Origin: JBKEBX01 sp047974615
Lineage (GTDB): Bacteria; Bacillota; Clostridia; Lachnospirales; CAMZNU01
Assembly: GCA_047974615.1 (NCBI GenBank)
Contig: JBKECM010000082.1
Coordinates: 1 to 64,000 of the forward strand
DNA length: 64,000 nucleotides
Reading direction: 5' to 3'
This document shows positions 44,839 to 54,033 of this stretch, one piece after another (the first letter of the stretch is position 1; each line of letters begins with the position of its first letter). Below the pieces are notes generated by a model. That model did no database searches. It saw nothing but the letters and a program-made list of their open reading frames with translations, and was not told where the DNA came from. Made by a program: the position numbers and the translations under genes.

Positions 44839-45594
44839 ATGAAATTTAAAAAACTTTTTATCGGAACACTTGTTGCATCAATGTTAATGGCTCAAAGCAT
44901 TTTTGCAAGTACTACTCTTACTGTTAATGGTGCTTATGAAGCAAAAACAGAAGCAAATGCAGGAAATATATTATTTGATCTTACAGTAAAGGGTGAAACT
45001 GCTAGTGAGTCAAGAACTGCTGCTATAAAAGAGCTAAACGTTATTGTAGAGAAATTACTTGCTACTAACTATGGCTTAACTAAGGAAGATATCGTGTTGA
45101 CTAGCCAAAACACATGGGAGTCTTATGATTATTTACCTGTTGAACCAATGCTTGTTGAAGACAGTATGGCAACAATAGCGTATGAAGAAAATTATGGTGT
45201 AGTAGGTTATGAAACATATCTTAGCGTTGCTGTAAATGTTGATGATATAGATAAGGTTTCTGATGTATATGACTTTATTTTAGCTAGTAGTGATAAAGTT
45301 ACTGGTGCTTGGGTTGACTATGTATTAGAAGATGATGATGCTACATACTATGATGCTTTAGATAAAGCTATTGATGAAGCTTATGAAAATGGTGAAAAAT
45401 TAGGTAAAAGATTATTCCCAGGTAAAGCATTTAAAGTAGTTTCAGTTACTGAAGCTAGCACAAACTATTCATATTCTACTTATTATGGTGCACCTATTAA
45501 AATTGAAAATAGTGCTCCAGGTACAATAGGAGCTACTTTACCTGATGTAACTACTTATGCAAATGTTATTGTTACATTTGAATTTGAAGACTAA
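44839..45594 (+). CDS. Secreted SIMPL-domain (DUF541) protein
   Basis: 251 residues. A signal peptide (~1-22, MKFKKLFIGTLVASMLMAQS, ending FA) is followed by a SIMPL domain: TLTVNGAYEAKTEANAG at its start, VGYETYLSVAVNVDDIDKVSDV in the middle, ANVIVTFEFED at the end. The family (BP26-like) forms oligomeric envelope proteins with poorly known function. ATG 44839 is chosen because AAGGAGG (44824-44830) lies 8 nt before it. Expression is probably under the ECF sigma of 41369. Confidence 0.9.
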   Translation: MKFKKLFIGTLVASMLMAQSIFASTTLTVNGAYEAKTEANAGNILFDLTVKGETASESRTAAIKELNVIVEKLLATNYGLTKEDIVLTSQNTWESYDYLPVEPMLVEDSMATIAYEENYGVVGYETYLSVAVNVDDIDKVSDVYDFILASSDKVTGAWVDYVLEDDDATYYDALDKAIDEAYENGEKLGKRLFPGKAFKVVSVTEASTNYSYSTYYGAPIKIENSAPGTIGATLPDVTTYANVIVTFEFED

Positions 45595-45642
45595 TATTAA
45601 GATTTAATTTTATCTTATAGATTAGACTAATTAAATAGTAAT

Positions 45643-45680
45643 AAAAATAGTGTTAATGAGAAATCATTGCACTATTTTTT
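45643..45680 (+). terminator. Intrinsic terminator after the SIMPL gene
   Basis: AAAAATAGTG / CACTATTTTT outer stem with inner AATGA-GAAA-TCATT, then T-run. Confidence 0.9.
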
Positions 45681-45740
45681 ATTATAAATAAATATTTAAT
45701 ATTTTAAAATTTATAAATATAATAAATATAAATAAATATA

Positions 45741-45769
45741 TTGCTTTTTACAATAATTTGTATTATAAT
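45741..45769 (+). promoter_or_regulatory. Vegetative promoter of the double-cubane-type operon
   Basis: TTGCTT (45741-45746), N17, TATAAT (45764-45769). The leader of ~170 nt before the gene at 45945 is AT-rich. It has a short TTTAG/CTAAA hairpin near 45822-45838 but no known riboswitch. Confidence 0.75.
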
Positions 45770-45944
45770 GCAAGTTGTAAATATAATTTATTATGTATTT
45801 TTTTGTTAAAAAAAACATTATTTAGGTTTTAACTAAAAAATACTAGTAAAGATATAAAGTTCGAAGAATTTTTATATAAATTAAAATTAACTATATAATT
45901 TATATTTACTTACTTTATGGGTTATGTGAAAGAGAGGTCAAAAA

Positions 45945-47216
45945 ATGGCGAACAATCAAGAAATGTGGAAAGATTTGGGAATGAATTTAGAAACACATGA
46001 TTTACTATGTCAAGTATTACCTATGGCATTTGGAGATGTATATTTATCTCAAGAGAATAGACCTACCTCTATGGATTTTTGGGACATGGTAGTTTCTGAT
46101 ATTCATGGTATAAGACCTTCGGAGTTAATTGAAGCTCAAAAAAATGGACAAAAAGTTTTTGGTACTTTTTGCGTTTTTGTTCCTGATGAAGTTGTTATTG
46201 CAGCTAATGGTATTGTTACAGGTCTTTGTGGTGGATCACAATTTTGGGTACCAGATGGAGAAAAGGTTTTACCGAAAAGTACATGTCCACTTGTGAAAGC
46301 TTCTGTTGGTGCAAGGCTTGGCAAAACATGTCCATTTTTTAGAATAGCTGATATGTATGTTGGTGAAACGACTTGCGATGCTAAGAAAAAAGCTTGGGAG
46401 ATTTTAGGCGAAGATGTTCCTATGCACATTATGGATATGCCACAAATGAAACGTGAAAAAGATATTGTTAAATGGAAAGAAGAAATTGCAGATTTTGCCA
46501 AAGCTGTAGAAGGTGTTACAGGTAATACAATTACTTCAGAAAAACTTAAAGAGTCTATTGAAATTGTAAACAATAAAAGAAAAGCATTAGAACGTGTTTA
46601 TGAAGCTAGAAAAGATAAAAATATACCTATAAGCGGTAAAGATGCACTTTTAATGATGCAAATTGCATTTTTTGACGATCCTAAACGTTGTGCTGATATG
46701 GCAAATCGCTTAGCTGATGAATTAGAACAAAGAAATAAAGACGGTGTTTCTGCGTTCCCTAAAGGCGTAAAACGTATTTTAGTTTCCGGTACTCCTATGG
46801 CTATTCCAAATTGGAAATTACATCATATTATTGAAACTTCTGGTGCAGCTGTAGTTTGTGAAGAAACTTGTACTGGTACTCGTTACTTTGAAAGAGAAGT
46901 TGATAACTCTAAAGATACTTTAGATGAACAATATATGGCACTTGCTAACCGTTATATGGGTATAAACTGTGCTTGTTTTACACCGAATACTGGTAGAATA
47001 GATGATGTAGTACGTTTAGCTAAAGAATATAATGTTGATGGTGTTATAGATGTAAACCTAAAATTCTGTTGTTTATATGATACAGAAGGTTACACTTTAG
47101 AAAAAGCTTTAAAAGAAGCGGGTATACCTGTTTTAGGCGTTGAAACAGATTACGCTGATTCTGATGCAGAACAGTTACGTACTAGAATAGATGCTTTTAT
47201 TGAAATGTTAGGTTAA
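45945..47216 (+). CDS. Double-cubane-cluster-type protein (2-hydroxyacyl-CoA dehydratase family, YjiM-like)
   Basis: 423 residues. HgdB/BcrC-like fold with the conserved cysteines in STCPLVKAS, GKTCPFFRIAD, ETTCDAKKK (~residues 110-150) and VCEETCTGTRYF and KFCCLYDTEGY in the second half. In the related Carboxydothermus protein such cysteines bind an 8Fe-9S double cubane that reduces small molecules at very low potential with help from an ATP-driven activator. No BadF/HgdC-type activator is found here, so one must be supplied from elsewhere or not be needed. The RBS is GAGAGG. A DUF3343 gene and a cysteine desulfurase gene follow. Confidence 0.9.
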   Translation: MANNQEMWKDLGMNLETHDLLCQVLPMAFGDVYLSQENRPTSMDFWDMVVSDIHGIRPSELIEAQKNGQKVFGTFCVFVPDEVVIAANGIVTGLCGGSQFWVPDGEKVLPKSTCPLVKASVGARLGKTCPFFRIADMYVGETTCDAKKKAWEILGEDVPMHIMDMPQMKREKDIVKWKEEIADFAKAVEGVTGNTITSEKLKESIEIVNNKRKALERVYEARKDKNIPISGKDALLMMQIAFFDDPKRCADMANRLADELEQRNKDGVSAFPKGVKRILVSGTPMAIPNWKLHHIIETSGAAVVCEETCTGTRYFEREVDNSKDTLDEQYMALANRYMGINCACFTPNTGRIDDVVRLAKEYNVDGVIDVNLKFCCLYDTEGYTLEKALKEAGIPVLGVETDYADSDAEQLRTRIDAFIEMLG

Positions 47217-47221
47217 AATTT

Positions 47222-47491
47222 GTGGAAAAAGAAATAAATTATTATGTATTATTTGAAAACCATACTCATGGTATGATTTTACAAAAACTTTTACGAGAAG
47301 GTAATGTGCCTTCTCGTATTGCTCCAGCACCAAGATGTACACATAGTACATTAGGTTGTGGAATAGCTTTACTTATTAAAGAAGAGCATATTAAGGAAGC
47401 AAAAGAAGTCATACATAAAAGCAAAGCTAATTTTATTGAAATAATTGCTCTTGAGAATGAAATAAACCCATTTCGAGATAGGTTTTGCTAA
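47222..47491 (+). CDS. DUF3343 protein (putative sulfur/selenium carrier)
   Basis: 89 residues. DUF3343 fold (YYVLFENHTHGMILQKLLRE, then the Cys-bearing PRCTHSTLGCGIALL). The family is annotated as a possible Se/S carrier and often adjoins 2-hydroxyacyl-CoA-dehydratase-like and aminotransferase class V genes. The start is GTG 47222, 5 nt after the preceding stop, with no clear RBS, so translation is probably coupled. A YedF-like role is possible; function is not proven. Confidence 0.82.
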   Translation: MEKEINYYVLFENHTHGMILQKLLREGNVPSRIAPAPRCTHSTLGCGIALLIKEEHIKEAKEVIHKSKANFIEIIALENEINPFRDRFC

Positions 47492-47532
47492 ATTTCAAAC
47501 CTAAATGTTTTATTACTTACTTTAGGAGGATT

Positions 47533-48681
47533 ATGATTTACTTTGATAATGCAGCAACGTCTTTAAAAAAACCAGATGAAGTTATTGTAGCTATTACTAA
47601 TGCACTTAATTCTCTTGGTAATGCCAATAGAGGCGTAAATGAGGCATCTTTGACTGCCAGTAGTTGTATATTTGATGTTAGATATAAGCTAGCACGATTT
47701 TTTAATGCTGAAAGTGTTGATAGAATCGCATTTACTTCTAATTCTACTGAAAGCTTAAACTTAGCAATTAAAGGCTTATTTAAAAAGGGTGACCATATTA
47801 TTACTACAGTACTTGAACATAATTCTGTACTTAGACCATTATATGAGTTGGAAGAAAAAGGTGTTAATATATCCTTTGTTAAATGTAACGAATTTGGTTG
47901 TATAGACTACGATGATTTTGACAAGCTTTGTAATGAAAAAACTAAGGCTATAATATGTACACATGGATCTAATTTGACAGGTAATGTTATTGATTTAAAA
48001 AAAATAAGCCAAATTACTAAGAAAAAAGGTTCGTATTTTATTGTAGATGCTTCACAAACAGCAGGCTTTTTTGACATAGATGTTCAAGATTTAAACATAG
48101 ATGTTCTATGTTTTACTGGTCATAAAAGTTTGCTTGGTCCACAGGGTGTTGGTGGTATATATGTTAAAGAAGGTATTGAAATTAAACCCTTGAAATCAGG
48201 AGGTAGTGGTAATAAGACATATGAAAAGGCACAACCTAAAAGTATGCCAGACTGTTTTGAGGCTGGAACTTTAAATGGGCATGGTATCGCTGGCTTAGGT
48301 GGTGCTTTAGATTATATAGAAAAAGTTGGAATTGCTCATATACGAAATATTGAAATCGAATTAATGAAATATTTTTATAATAGCATTAAAGATTTGCCTT
48401 GTATTAAAATATTTGGGGATTTTAGAACTTTTGAAAGATGTCCTATTGTAACAATAAATATTGGTAACATTGACTCTGGAGTTGTTGGAGATGAATTATT
48501 TACAAAATATAATATTTCTGTAAGAACAGGTGCACATTGTGTGCCATTACTACATAAATCTTTTAATACCGTAAATCAAGGTGCAGTTAGATTTAGTTTT
48601 TCTCATTATAATACAAAAGAAGAAATCGATATAGCTATATGTGGATTAAAAGAAATATGCAATGCTATAGCAAATAAATAA
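47533..48681 (+). CDS. Cysteine desulfurase-family aminotransferase (class V)
   Basis: 382 residues, PLP-dependent. The PLP lysine lies in FTGHKSLLGPQGVGG, the N-terminal YFDNAATSLKKP and NSTESLNLAIKG are usual, and the catalytic Cys lies in VRTGAHCVPLLH. It should take sulfur (or selenium) from cysteine. Its place after the DUF3343 carrier and the double-cubane protein suggests a dedicated sulfur supply for that cluster. ATG 47533 is chosen because AGGAGG (47524-47529) precedes it; the longer upstream open frame overlaps the DUF3343 stop. Confidence 0.92.
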   Translation: MIYFDNAATSLKKPDEVIVAITNALNSLGNANRGVNEASLTASSCIFDVRYKLARFFNAESVDRIAFTSNSTESLNLAIKGLFKKGDHIITTVLEHNSVLRPLYELEEKGVNISFVKCNEFGCIDYDDFDKLCNEKTKAIICTHGSNLTGNVIDLKKISQITKKKGSYFIVDASQTAGFFDIDVQDLNIDVLCFTGHKSLLGPQGVGGIYVKEGIEIKPLKSGGSGNKTYEKAQPKSMPDCFEAGTLNGHGIAGLGGALDYIEKVGIAHIRNIEIELMKYFYNSIKDLPCIKIFGDFRTFERCPIVTINIGNIDSGVVGDELFTKYNISVRTGAHCVPLLHKSFNTVNQGAVRFSFSHYNTKEEIDIAICGLKEICNAIANK

Positions 48682-48703
48682 GTAGCAATACTTTCAAAAC
48701 AGA

Positions 48704-48743
48704 AAGAGAGTAAAATTCATAATTATGTGAATTTTACTCTCTT
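48704..48743 (+). terminator. Terminator-like hairpin after the desulfurase gene
   Basis: Perfect 16-bp stem AAGAGAGTAAAATTCA / TGAATTTTACTCTCTT with an 8-nt loop. Only a weak T-run follows, so it may also act as an mRNA 3' end. Confidence 0.78.
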
Positions 48744-49097
48744 ATTAAATTGTATGATTTACCGACTTATCTCAAAAATAAAAGTGGTAATGCCTAAAAA
48801 TACACCAGTTTTTTCGTCATAATGCATGGTCAAAAAGTCTGAACAAATGCAATGCATTTGGCATTGCCCCAAATATACTAGTATTTTAGTGAAAAATTAG
48901 AAGGGTTTTCCGAAGAAAACTACTGTGAAAAAAATCATCTTTTAGCCATTTTTAGCCTTTTTCACATTTTGCGTTTTAGATTTATATATAAATCTTGGCA
49001 TAATTGCATTTTACAATGATGCCAAGTTATAAATTGAGAGCTGTGTTCTACATTTTCCAAAGGAAATATAACAATACAATTTTTAAAAATACTATTA
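48744..49097. other. Gene-free spacer with several hairpins
   Basis: No ORF with RBS. It holds GCAATGC-ATTTG-GCATTGC (48849-48867), the perfect palindrome AGATTTATATATAAATCT (48978-48995) and CTTGGCAT ... ATGCCAAG (48994-49026). The tandem hairpins resemble the architecture of the other repeat-bearing spacers, but I could not match it to R1, R2 or R3. Confidence 0.55.
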
Positions 49098-49406
49098 TTA
49101 GCTTATTGTAGGTAGTGAGTCTAAGTTGTTTGATGTTGTGTTATCAGGTAAAGAACGTAAATATTCTGTTCCTTGATTTGTAGCTACACCTACACCTTTA
49201 ATATCACCAGATTTTGCCATAGAAATTGCCTGTTGCTTATCTACTACTTGTCCATTTGAAAGTTGATAACCTGTTACTTGGCTTCCACTTTTTTGAACTG
49301 CAACAATGTCCGAAGCATTTGCTTTTGGTGTAGGAATTTGTGTAAAAGTATTACTTGCTTGGTAAGTTGTACCTTGATTTTGTTGGTTGTTAGTATTTTG
49401 ATTCAT
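49098..49406 (-). CDS. DUF3892-domain protein
   Basis: 102 residues. A Gln/Asn/Thr-rich N-terminus (~1-30) is followed by the DUF3892 domain (DIVAVQKSGSQVTGYQLSNG, then AISMAKSGDIKGVGV and the end motif EYLRSLPD). The function of the family is unknown; it is frequent in spore-formers. RBS GAGGTG, 6 nt before ATG. Transcribed alone, divergent from the nucleoside operon. Confidence 0.85.
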   Translation of the reverse strand: MNQNTNNQQNQGTTYQASNTFTQIPTPKANASDIVAVQKSGSQVTGYQLSNGQVVDKQQAISMAKSGDIKGVGVATNQGTEYLRSLPDNTTSNNLDSLPTIS

Positions 49407-49569
49407 ATAATCACCTCATTATTTTTTTATGCTATTTTATAACACGTTGAAAGTATTACCCAATTTATCTTTTTAATACATCTATTTTTATTTTGGTTAA
49501 AATAAATTTTTTTAATTTATAAAATTTTTGTTTTCAAAATTAAGTAGGTTTCTTAATAGCCTTTTAATC

Positions 49570-49598
49570 TTTACATTAAGTTTAAAATTTGTTATAAT
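49570..49598 (+). promoter_or_regulatory. Promoter of the nucleoside operon
   Basis: TTTACA (49570-49575), N17, TATAAT (49593-49598), then GAGGAGG and ATG 49625. Near-consensus sigma-A promoter. Confidence 0.83.
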
Positions 49599-49624
49599 AC
49601 TCATATTAATAGAGGAGGTTTTTT

Positions 49625-50131
49625 ATGACTACAAAAGATTTAACAAAGGCAGGAATTATAGCCGCATTGGTGTTTTTAGGTACATTTTTTTTAAAAATTC
49701 CTAATCCGGTATCTGGTTATATACATTTAGGTGATACATTTATGTTGTTATCAGGTTTGTTAATAGGTGGACCACTAGGTGGGCTAGCAAGTGGACTTGG
49801 GGCTTTACTTGCTGACCTTTTAAGCGGATATGCTATTTATGCAATTCCTACATTTTTCATTAAATTTTTACAAGTTATGTTTGTGACTTTATTATTTAAC
49901 AAGCTGACTAAAAATAAAGAAAAACCTCGAAGAATGCACATTTTCTTCTTGCTTGCACTGTTTTCCGGGATAATAATGATTACTGGATATTTTGCATATG
50001 AAGTCTTTTTATATGATTTCAGTGTAGCATTTGCAAATATTTTGTTTAATGCTATTCAAGTTGGTGCTTCTGCTGTACTTGCTACTGTACTATTAGTACC
50101 TATGTTAAAAATTAAAAATATTTTGAAATAA
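49625..50131 (+). CDS. ECF-transporter S-component, substrate unknown
   Basis: 168 residues with five or six membrane spans. The sequence GYIHLGDTFMLLSGLLIGG (~residues 30-50) and PLGGLASGLGALLADLLSGY are typical of group II S-components. It is first in an operon of nucleoside-catabolism genes, so the substrate may be a nucleoside-related compound or a vitamin used by that pathway; this is inferred from position only. The ATPase/T-component module is elsewhere. Confidence 0.83.
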   Translation: MTTKDLTKAGIIAALVFLGTFFLKIPNPVSGYIHLGDTFMLLSGLLIGGPLGGLASGLGALLADLLSGYAIYAIPTFFIKFLQVMFVTLLFNKLTKNKEKPRRMHIFFLLALFSGIIMITGYFAYEVFLYDFSVAFANILFNAIQVGASAVLATVLLVPMLKIKNILK

Positions 50132-50145
50132 ATATGGAGGATTTA

Positions 50146-51330
50146 ATGAAATTTAAAAAGGTGTATTTAATCGTTATGGATTCTGTTGGTGTAGGAGAAA
50201 GCCCTAAATCTTGTGAATATGACGATTTTGGTGTTAATACAATTTCAAATCTTGCTAAAGCTACAGGTGGTATATCATTACCGAATCTTGAAAAACTTGG
50301 TTTTGGTAATATAACTAGTATCAATGGTGTTAATGAAACAAAAAGCCCTTTAGCCTATGTAACAAAGTTAGATGAGGCTTCACTTGGAAAAGATACAATG
50401 ACTGGTCATTGGGAGATGATGGGCATAAAAGTTACTAAACCTTTTAAGACTTTCACTGATACAGGTTTTCCAAAAGAACTAATTGACGAACTTGAAAAAG
50501 CAACTAATCGTAAAATCATAGGTAATAAATCTGCTTCTGGTACTGAAATACTTGATGAGTATGGTGAACACCAAATGAAAACAGGGGATCTAATTCTTTA
50601 TACTTCAGCCGACAGTGTGTTACAAATAGCGGCTCATGAAGAAATTATTCCTCTAAATGAGTTATATGATATTTGTCAAAAGGCACGTGACTTAACTATG
50701 AAAGATGAGTGGAAGGTAGGACGTGTTATTGCTAGACCATACATTGGAACTGGTGTTAACAAATTTAATAGAACTTCAAATAGACACGATTATGCACTTA
50801 AACCTTTTGGTAAAACTGTTTTAGATTCTTTAAAAGAAAATAACTTTGATGTAATTTCTATCGGTAAAATAAATGATATTTTTGATGGCGAAGGTATTAC
50901 TGAAGCTATAAAAACTGTATCAAATGATGATGGTATGGACAAGTTAATTAGTCTTACAAATAGAGATTTTACAGGTCTTGCTTTTTTAAATCTTGTAGAT
51001 TTTGATGCATTATATGGACATAGAAGAAATTCTGAAGGTTACAAAGTTTGTCTTGAAGAATTTGACTTTAAACTTGGTGAATTTCTCGATAAAATATCTG
51101 ATGATGACCTTGTAATGATTACTGCTGATCATGGAAATGACCCAACATATAAGGGTACTGACCATACTCGTGAGTACGTTCCTCTTATAATGTATAATAA
51201 AAAGTTAACTAATAATGGTACATTAGATATTGGCGAAACTTTTGCAAATATCGGTGCTACTATTGCAGAAAATTTTTCAGTAGATGTTCCTAGTGGTCTT
51301 GGTGAAAGTTACTTAAATATTTTAAAATAG
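50146..51330 (+). CDS. deoB: Phosphopentomutase
   Basis: 394 residues. It interconverts (deoxy)ribose-1-P and -5-P. Alkaline-phosphatase-superfamily motifs are VYLIVMDSVGVGESP (metal Asp), the phosphorylated Thr region GKDTMTGHWEMMG, and MITADHGNDPTYKGTDHTRE near the C-terminus. ATG 50146 is chosen because GGAGG (50136-50140) lies 5 nt before it; the ATG at 50134 overlaps the RBS. Confidence 0.97.
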   Translation: MKFKKVYLIVMDSVGVGESPKSCEYDDFGVNTISNLAKATGGISLPNLEKLGFGNITSINGVNETKSPLAYVTKLDEASLGKDTMTGHWEMMGIKVTKPFKTFTDTGFPKELIDELEKATNRKIIGNKSASGTEILDEYGEHQMKTGDLILYTSADSVLQIAAHEEIIPLNELYDICQKARDLTMKDEWKVGRVIARPYIGTGVNKFNRTSNRHDYALKPFGKTVLDSLKENNFDVISIGKINDIFDGEGITEAIKTVSNDDGMDKLISLTNRDFTGLAFLNLVDFDALYGHRRNSEGYKVCLEEFDFKLGEFLDKISDDDLVMITADHGNDPTYKGTDHTREYVPLIMYNKKLTNNGTLDIGETFANIGATIAENFSVDVPSGLGESYLNILK

Positions 51331-51338
51331 GAGTGAAT

Positions 51339-52868
51339 ATGGAATATATAATTGAAATGAATAATATTTCAAAATATTTCCCTGGTATTAAAGCTAATGA
51401 TAATATTACTTTAAAACTTAAAAAAGGAAGTATTCATGCACTTTTAGGTGAAAACGGTGCTGGAAAATCCACGCTTATGAGTGTTTTATTTGGTTTATAC
51501 CAACCTGATGAAGGTGAAATTTTTGTTAAAGGTGAAAAAGTACATATTCAAAACCCTAATGTTGCCACAAAACTTGGTATTGGTATGGTTCACCAACATT
51601 TTAAGTTAATAGAATGTTATTCCGTTCTTGAAAATATTGTTTTAGGAATAGAACCTAAAAAAAGTTTTGGTAGAGTTGACTTTAACTATGCTAAAAAAAA
51701 GATTTTAGATATTTCTAAAAAATATAATTTAGAAGTAGATTTAAATGCAAAAATAAATACTATTTCTGTTGGTATGCAACAAAGAGTTGAAATCCTAAAA
51801 ATGTTGTATAGAGATGCAGATATATTAATATTTGACGAACCTACGGCTGTTCTTACTCCTACGGAAATTGATGGTTTAATGGAAGTTATGAGAAACTTAA
51901 CAAAAGAGGGGAAATCTATTGTTATTATTACTCATAAACTACGTGAGATTAAAGAAATTGCATCTGAATGTACTGTTATCAGAAAAGGTAAGGGTATTAC
52001 AACTGTTGATGTTGAAAGTACTTCAATACAAGAAATGGCTGATTTAATGGTAGGTCGTAGTGTTATATTTAAAACAGAAAAAAAAGAACCAAACCCTAAG
52101 GAAGAAATACTAAGAGTAGAAAATCTTGAAAAAATAAATTCTAGGGGGATAAAATCCCTTAAAAATGTAAACTTTTCTGTTAGAGCTGGTGAAATTTTAG
52201 GTATTGCAGGCATAGAGGGTAATGGACAAAGTGAAGTAATTGAGGCTATTACAGGTTTGGACAATAAATTTACTGGTAAAATTTTTATTCATGGTAAAGA
52301 AGTAACAAATCTTTCTATACGTGAAAAAACTTTAAGTGGCATTGGACATATTCCAGAAGATAGACATAAATATGGTCTTGTGTTAGATTATACTTTGGAA
52401 AACAATATTGCACTTCAAAACTATTTTAAGGAACCTATTTCTAAAAAAGGTATAATGAATAAAAAAGAAGTTACAAAGCAGTCTGAAGAAGTTATCAAAA
52501 GGTTTGATGTGCGTTCTGGACAAGGCTCAAGAACTGTGGCTCGTTCAATGTCAGGTGGTAATCAACAAAAAGCTATAATTGGTCGTGAGGTATTAAGACA
52601 ACCAGATTTACTTATAGCTGCACAACCTACAAGAGGGCTTGATGTTGGTGCTATAGAGTTTATACATAAAGAGCTTATAGAGGCACGTGATAGCGGTAAA
52701 GCTGTGCTTTTAGTTTCTTTAGAACTAAGCGAGATTTTAAATGTATCTGACCGTGTCATTGTTTTCTATGAGGGCAAAGTTCAAGGTGAATTAATAACAA
52801 AAGATACAAATGAAAGAGAAATAGGACTTTATATGTCAGGTAGTATTGGAGGTCAAGATATTGAATAA
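51339..52868 (+). CDS. Nucleoside ABC transporter ATP-binding protein (two ABC domains)
   Basis: 509 residues. Two ABC cassettes: the first with Walker A LLGENGAGKSTLMSVL and signature SVGMQQRVEILKML, the second (~255-500) with IAGIEGNGQSE in the Walker A place and signature SGGNQQKAIIG. The second Walker A lacks the GKS/T of a canonical loop, as usual in the NupO/RbsA-type protein. ATG 51339 lies 5 nt after AGGAG. It belongs to the B. subtilis NupNOPQ-like system with 52861, 54033 and 56512. Confidence 0.95.
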   Translation: MEYIIEMNNISKYFPGIKANDNITLKLKKGSIHALLGENGAGKSTLMSVLFGLYQPDEGEIFVKGEKVHIQNPNVATKLGIGMVHQHFKLIECYSVLENIVLGIEPKKSFGRVDFNYAKKKILDISKKYNLEVDLNAKINTISVGMQQRVEILKMLYRDADILIFDEPTAVLTPTEIDGLMEVMRNLTKEGKSIVIITHKLREIKEIASECTVIRKGKGITTVDVESTSIQEMADLMVGRSVIFKTEKKEPNPKEEILRVENLEKINSRGIKSLKNVNFSVRAGEILGIAGIEGNGQSEVIEAITGLDNKFTGKIFIHGKEVTNLSIREKTLSGIGHIPEDRHKYGLVLDYTLENNIALQNYFKEPISKKGIMNKKEVTKQSEEVIKRFDVRSGQGSRTVARSMSGGNQQKAIIGREVLRQPDLLIAAQPTRGLDVGAIEFIHKELIEARDSGKAVLLVSLELSEILNVSDRVIVFYEGKVQGELITKDTNEREIGLYMSGSIGGQDIE

Positions 52869-54033
52869 TTTTTTAAAAAGCTTTGACGAATCCAAAGTTA
52901 AATATTTTACACCAGTAATTTCTGTTTTTCTTGGCTTATTAGTAGGTCTTATAATTCTTTATGCTTCAGGATATAATGGTTTTGAAGCTTATCAAGAACT
53001 ATTTAAAGGAAGTTTTGGCAATCTTAGAAGATTTGGAAATACACTGTCCTATATGACACCACTTATTTTTACAGGTTTATCTGTTGCGTTCGCATTTAAA
53101 ACAGGACTTTTTAATATTGGTGCGAGTGGTCAATTCTATTTTGGTGGGTTTGTTGCAGTTTTACTTGGTGCAACTTTAGATTTACCTTTTGGAATACATC
53201 ATATTGTTGTTATGCTAGGTGGTATGATAGGTGGTGCTTTTTGGGGATTTATTCCCGGATTTTTAAAAGCGAAGTTTAACATACATGAAGTTGTAACTTC
53301 TATTATGCTTAATTACACTTCTATATGGGTTATACAATATTTTGCAAAAACTCTTATGCCGGGTAAATATGAAACAGAGTCTTTAACAATTATGGAAACT
53401 GCATCATATAAAAGCGATTTCTTTTATAATTTAACAGGTGGTTCAAACTTGAATTTGACATTTTTTATCGGTATTATAACTATAATCTTAATATTTATTT
53501 TGATTGAAAAAACTACTTTTGGTTTTGAACTTAAAGCAGTTGGTTTTAATAAAGATGCTGCAAAATATTCTGGTATGAAAGTTAATAGAAATATAATTGT
53601 ATCTATGGCTATTGCTGGTGCTTTAGCAGGTCTTGGTGGTGCTTTATATTATACAGGTTATCGTTCAAATATAAATTATGGTGTACTTCCTAGTTTCGGT
53701 TTTGATGGTATTGCTGTGTCACTTTTAGCTTTAAATAGCTCTATTGGAGTTATGTTCTCATCATTTTTATTTGGTGTTTTACGTGGCGGTGGAGAGTTTA
53801 TGGTTGCTAGTATAGGTATACCTAAAGAAATAGTTGATACTGTTATTGCTGTTATTATTTATATTTCTGCTATTTCATTACCTATTGAACTCTTTCTAAT
53901 AAACATTATACGTGGTAAAAAAAATAAAAATACTAATAGTGATAAATTAGATACAATAAATGATAAAGAAAACATAAATAATATTGTTAATAATAATGCT
54001 GTAGATAATGAAATGAATAAGGAGGAAGAATAA
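52861..54033 (+). CDS. Nucleoside ABC transporter permease 1
   Basis: 390 residues with about nine membrane spans. NupP-like (GYNGFEAYQELFKGSFG, NIGASGQFYFGGFVAVLLG, VVTSIMLNYTSIW). A hydrophilic Asn/Asp/Lys-rich tail (~350-390) extends the C-terminus. The start is TTG 52861, because GGAGG (52848-52852) lies 8 nt upstream; the frame is open to TTG 52846 but that overlaps the RBS. It overlaps the ATPase gene end by 8 nt and shares TAATG with the next permease. Confidence 0.93.
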   Translation: MNNFLKSFDESKVKYFTPVISVFLGLLVGLIILYASGYNGFEAYQELFKGSFGNLRRFGNTLSYMTPLIFTGLSVAFAFKTGLFNIGASGQFYFGGFVAVLLGATLDLPFGIHHIVVMLGGMIGGAFWGFIPGFLKAKFNIHEVVTSIMLNYTSIWVIQYFAKTLMPGKYETESLTIMETASYKSDFFYNLTGGSNLNLTFFIGIITIILIFILIEKTTFGFELKAVGFNKDAAKYSGMKVNRNIIVSMAIAGALAGLGGALYYTGYRSNINYGVLPSFGFDGIAVSLLALNSSIGVMFSSFLFGVLRGGGEFMVASIGIPKEIVDTVIAVIIYISAISLPIELFLINIIRGKKNKNTNSDKLDTINDKENINNIVNNNAVDNEMNKEEE

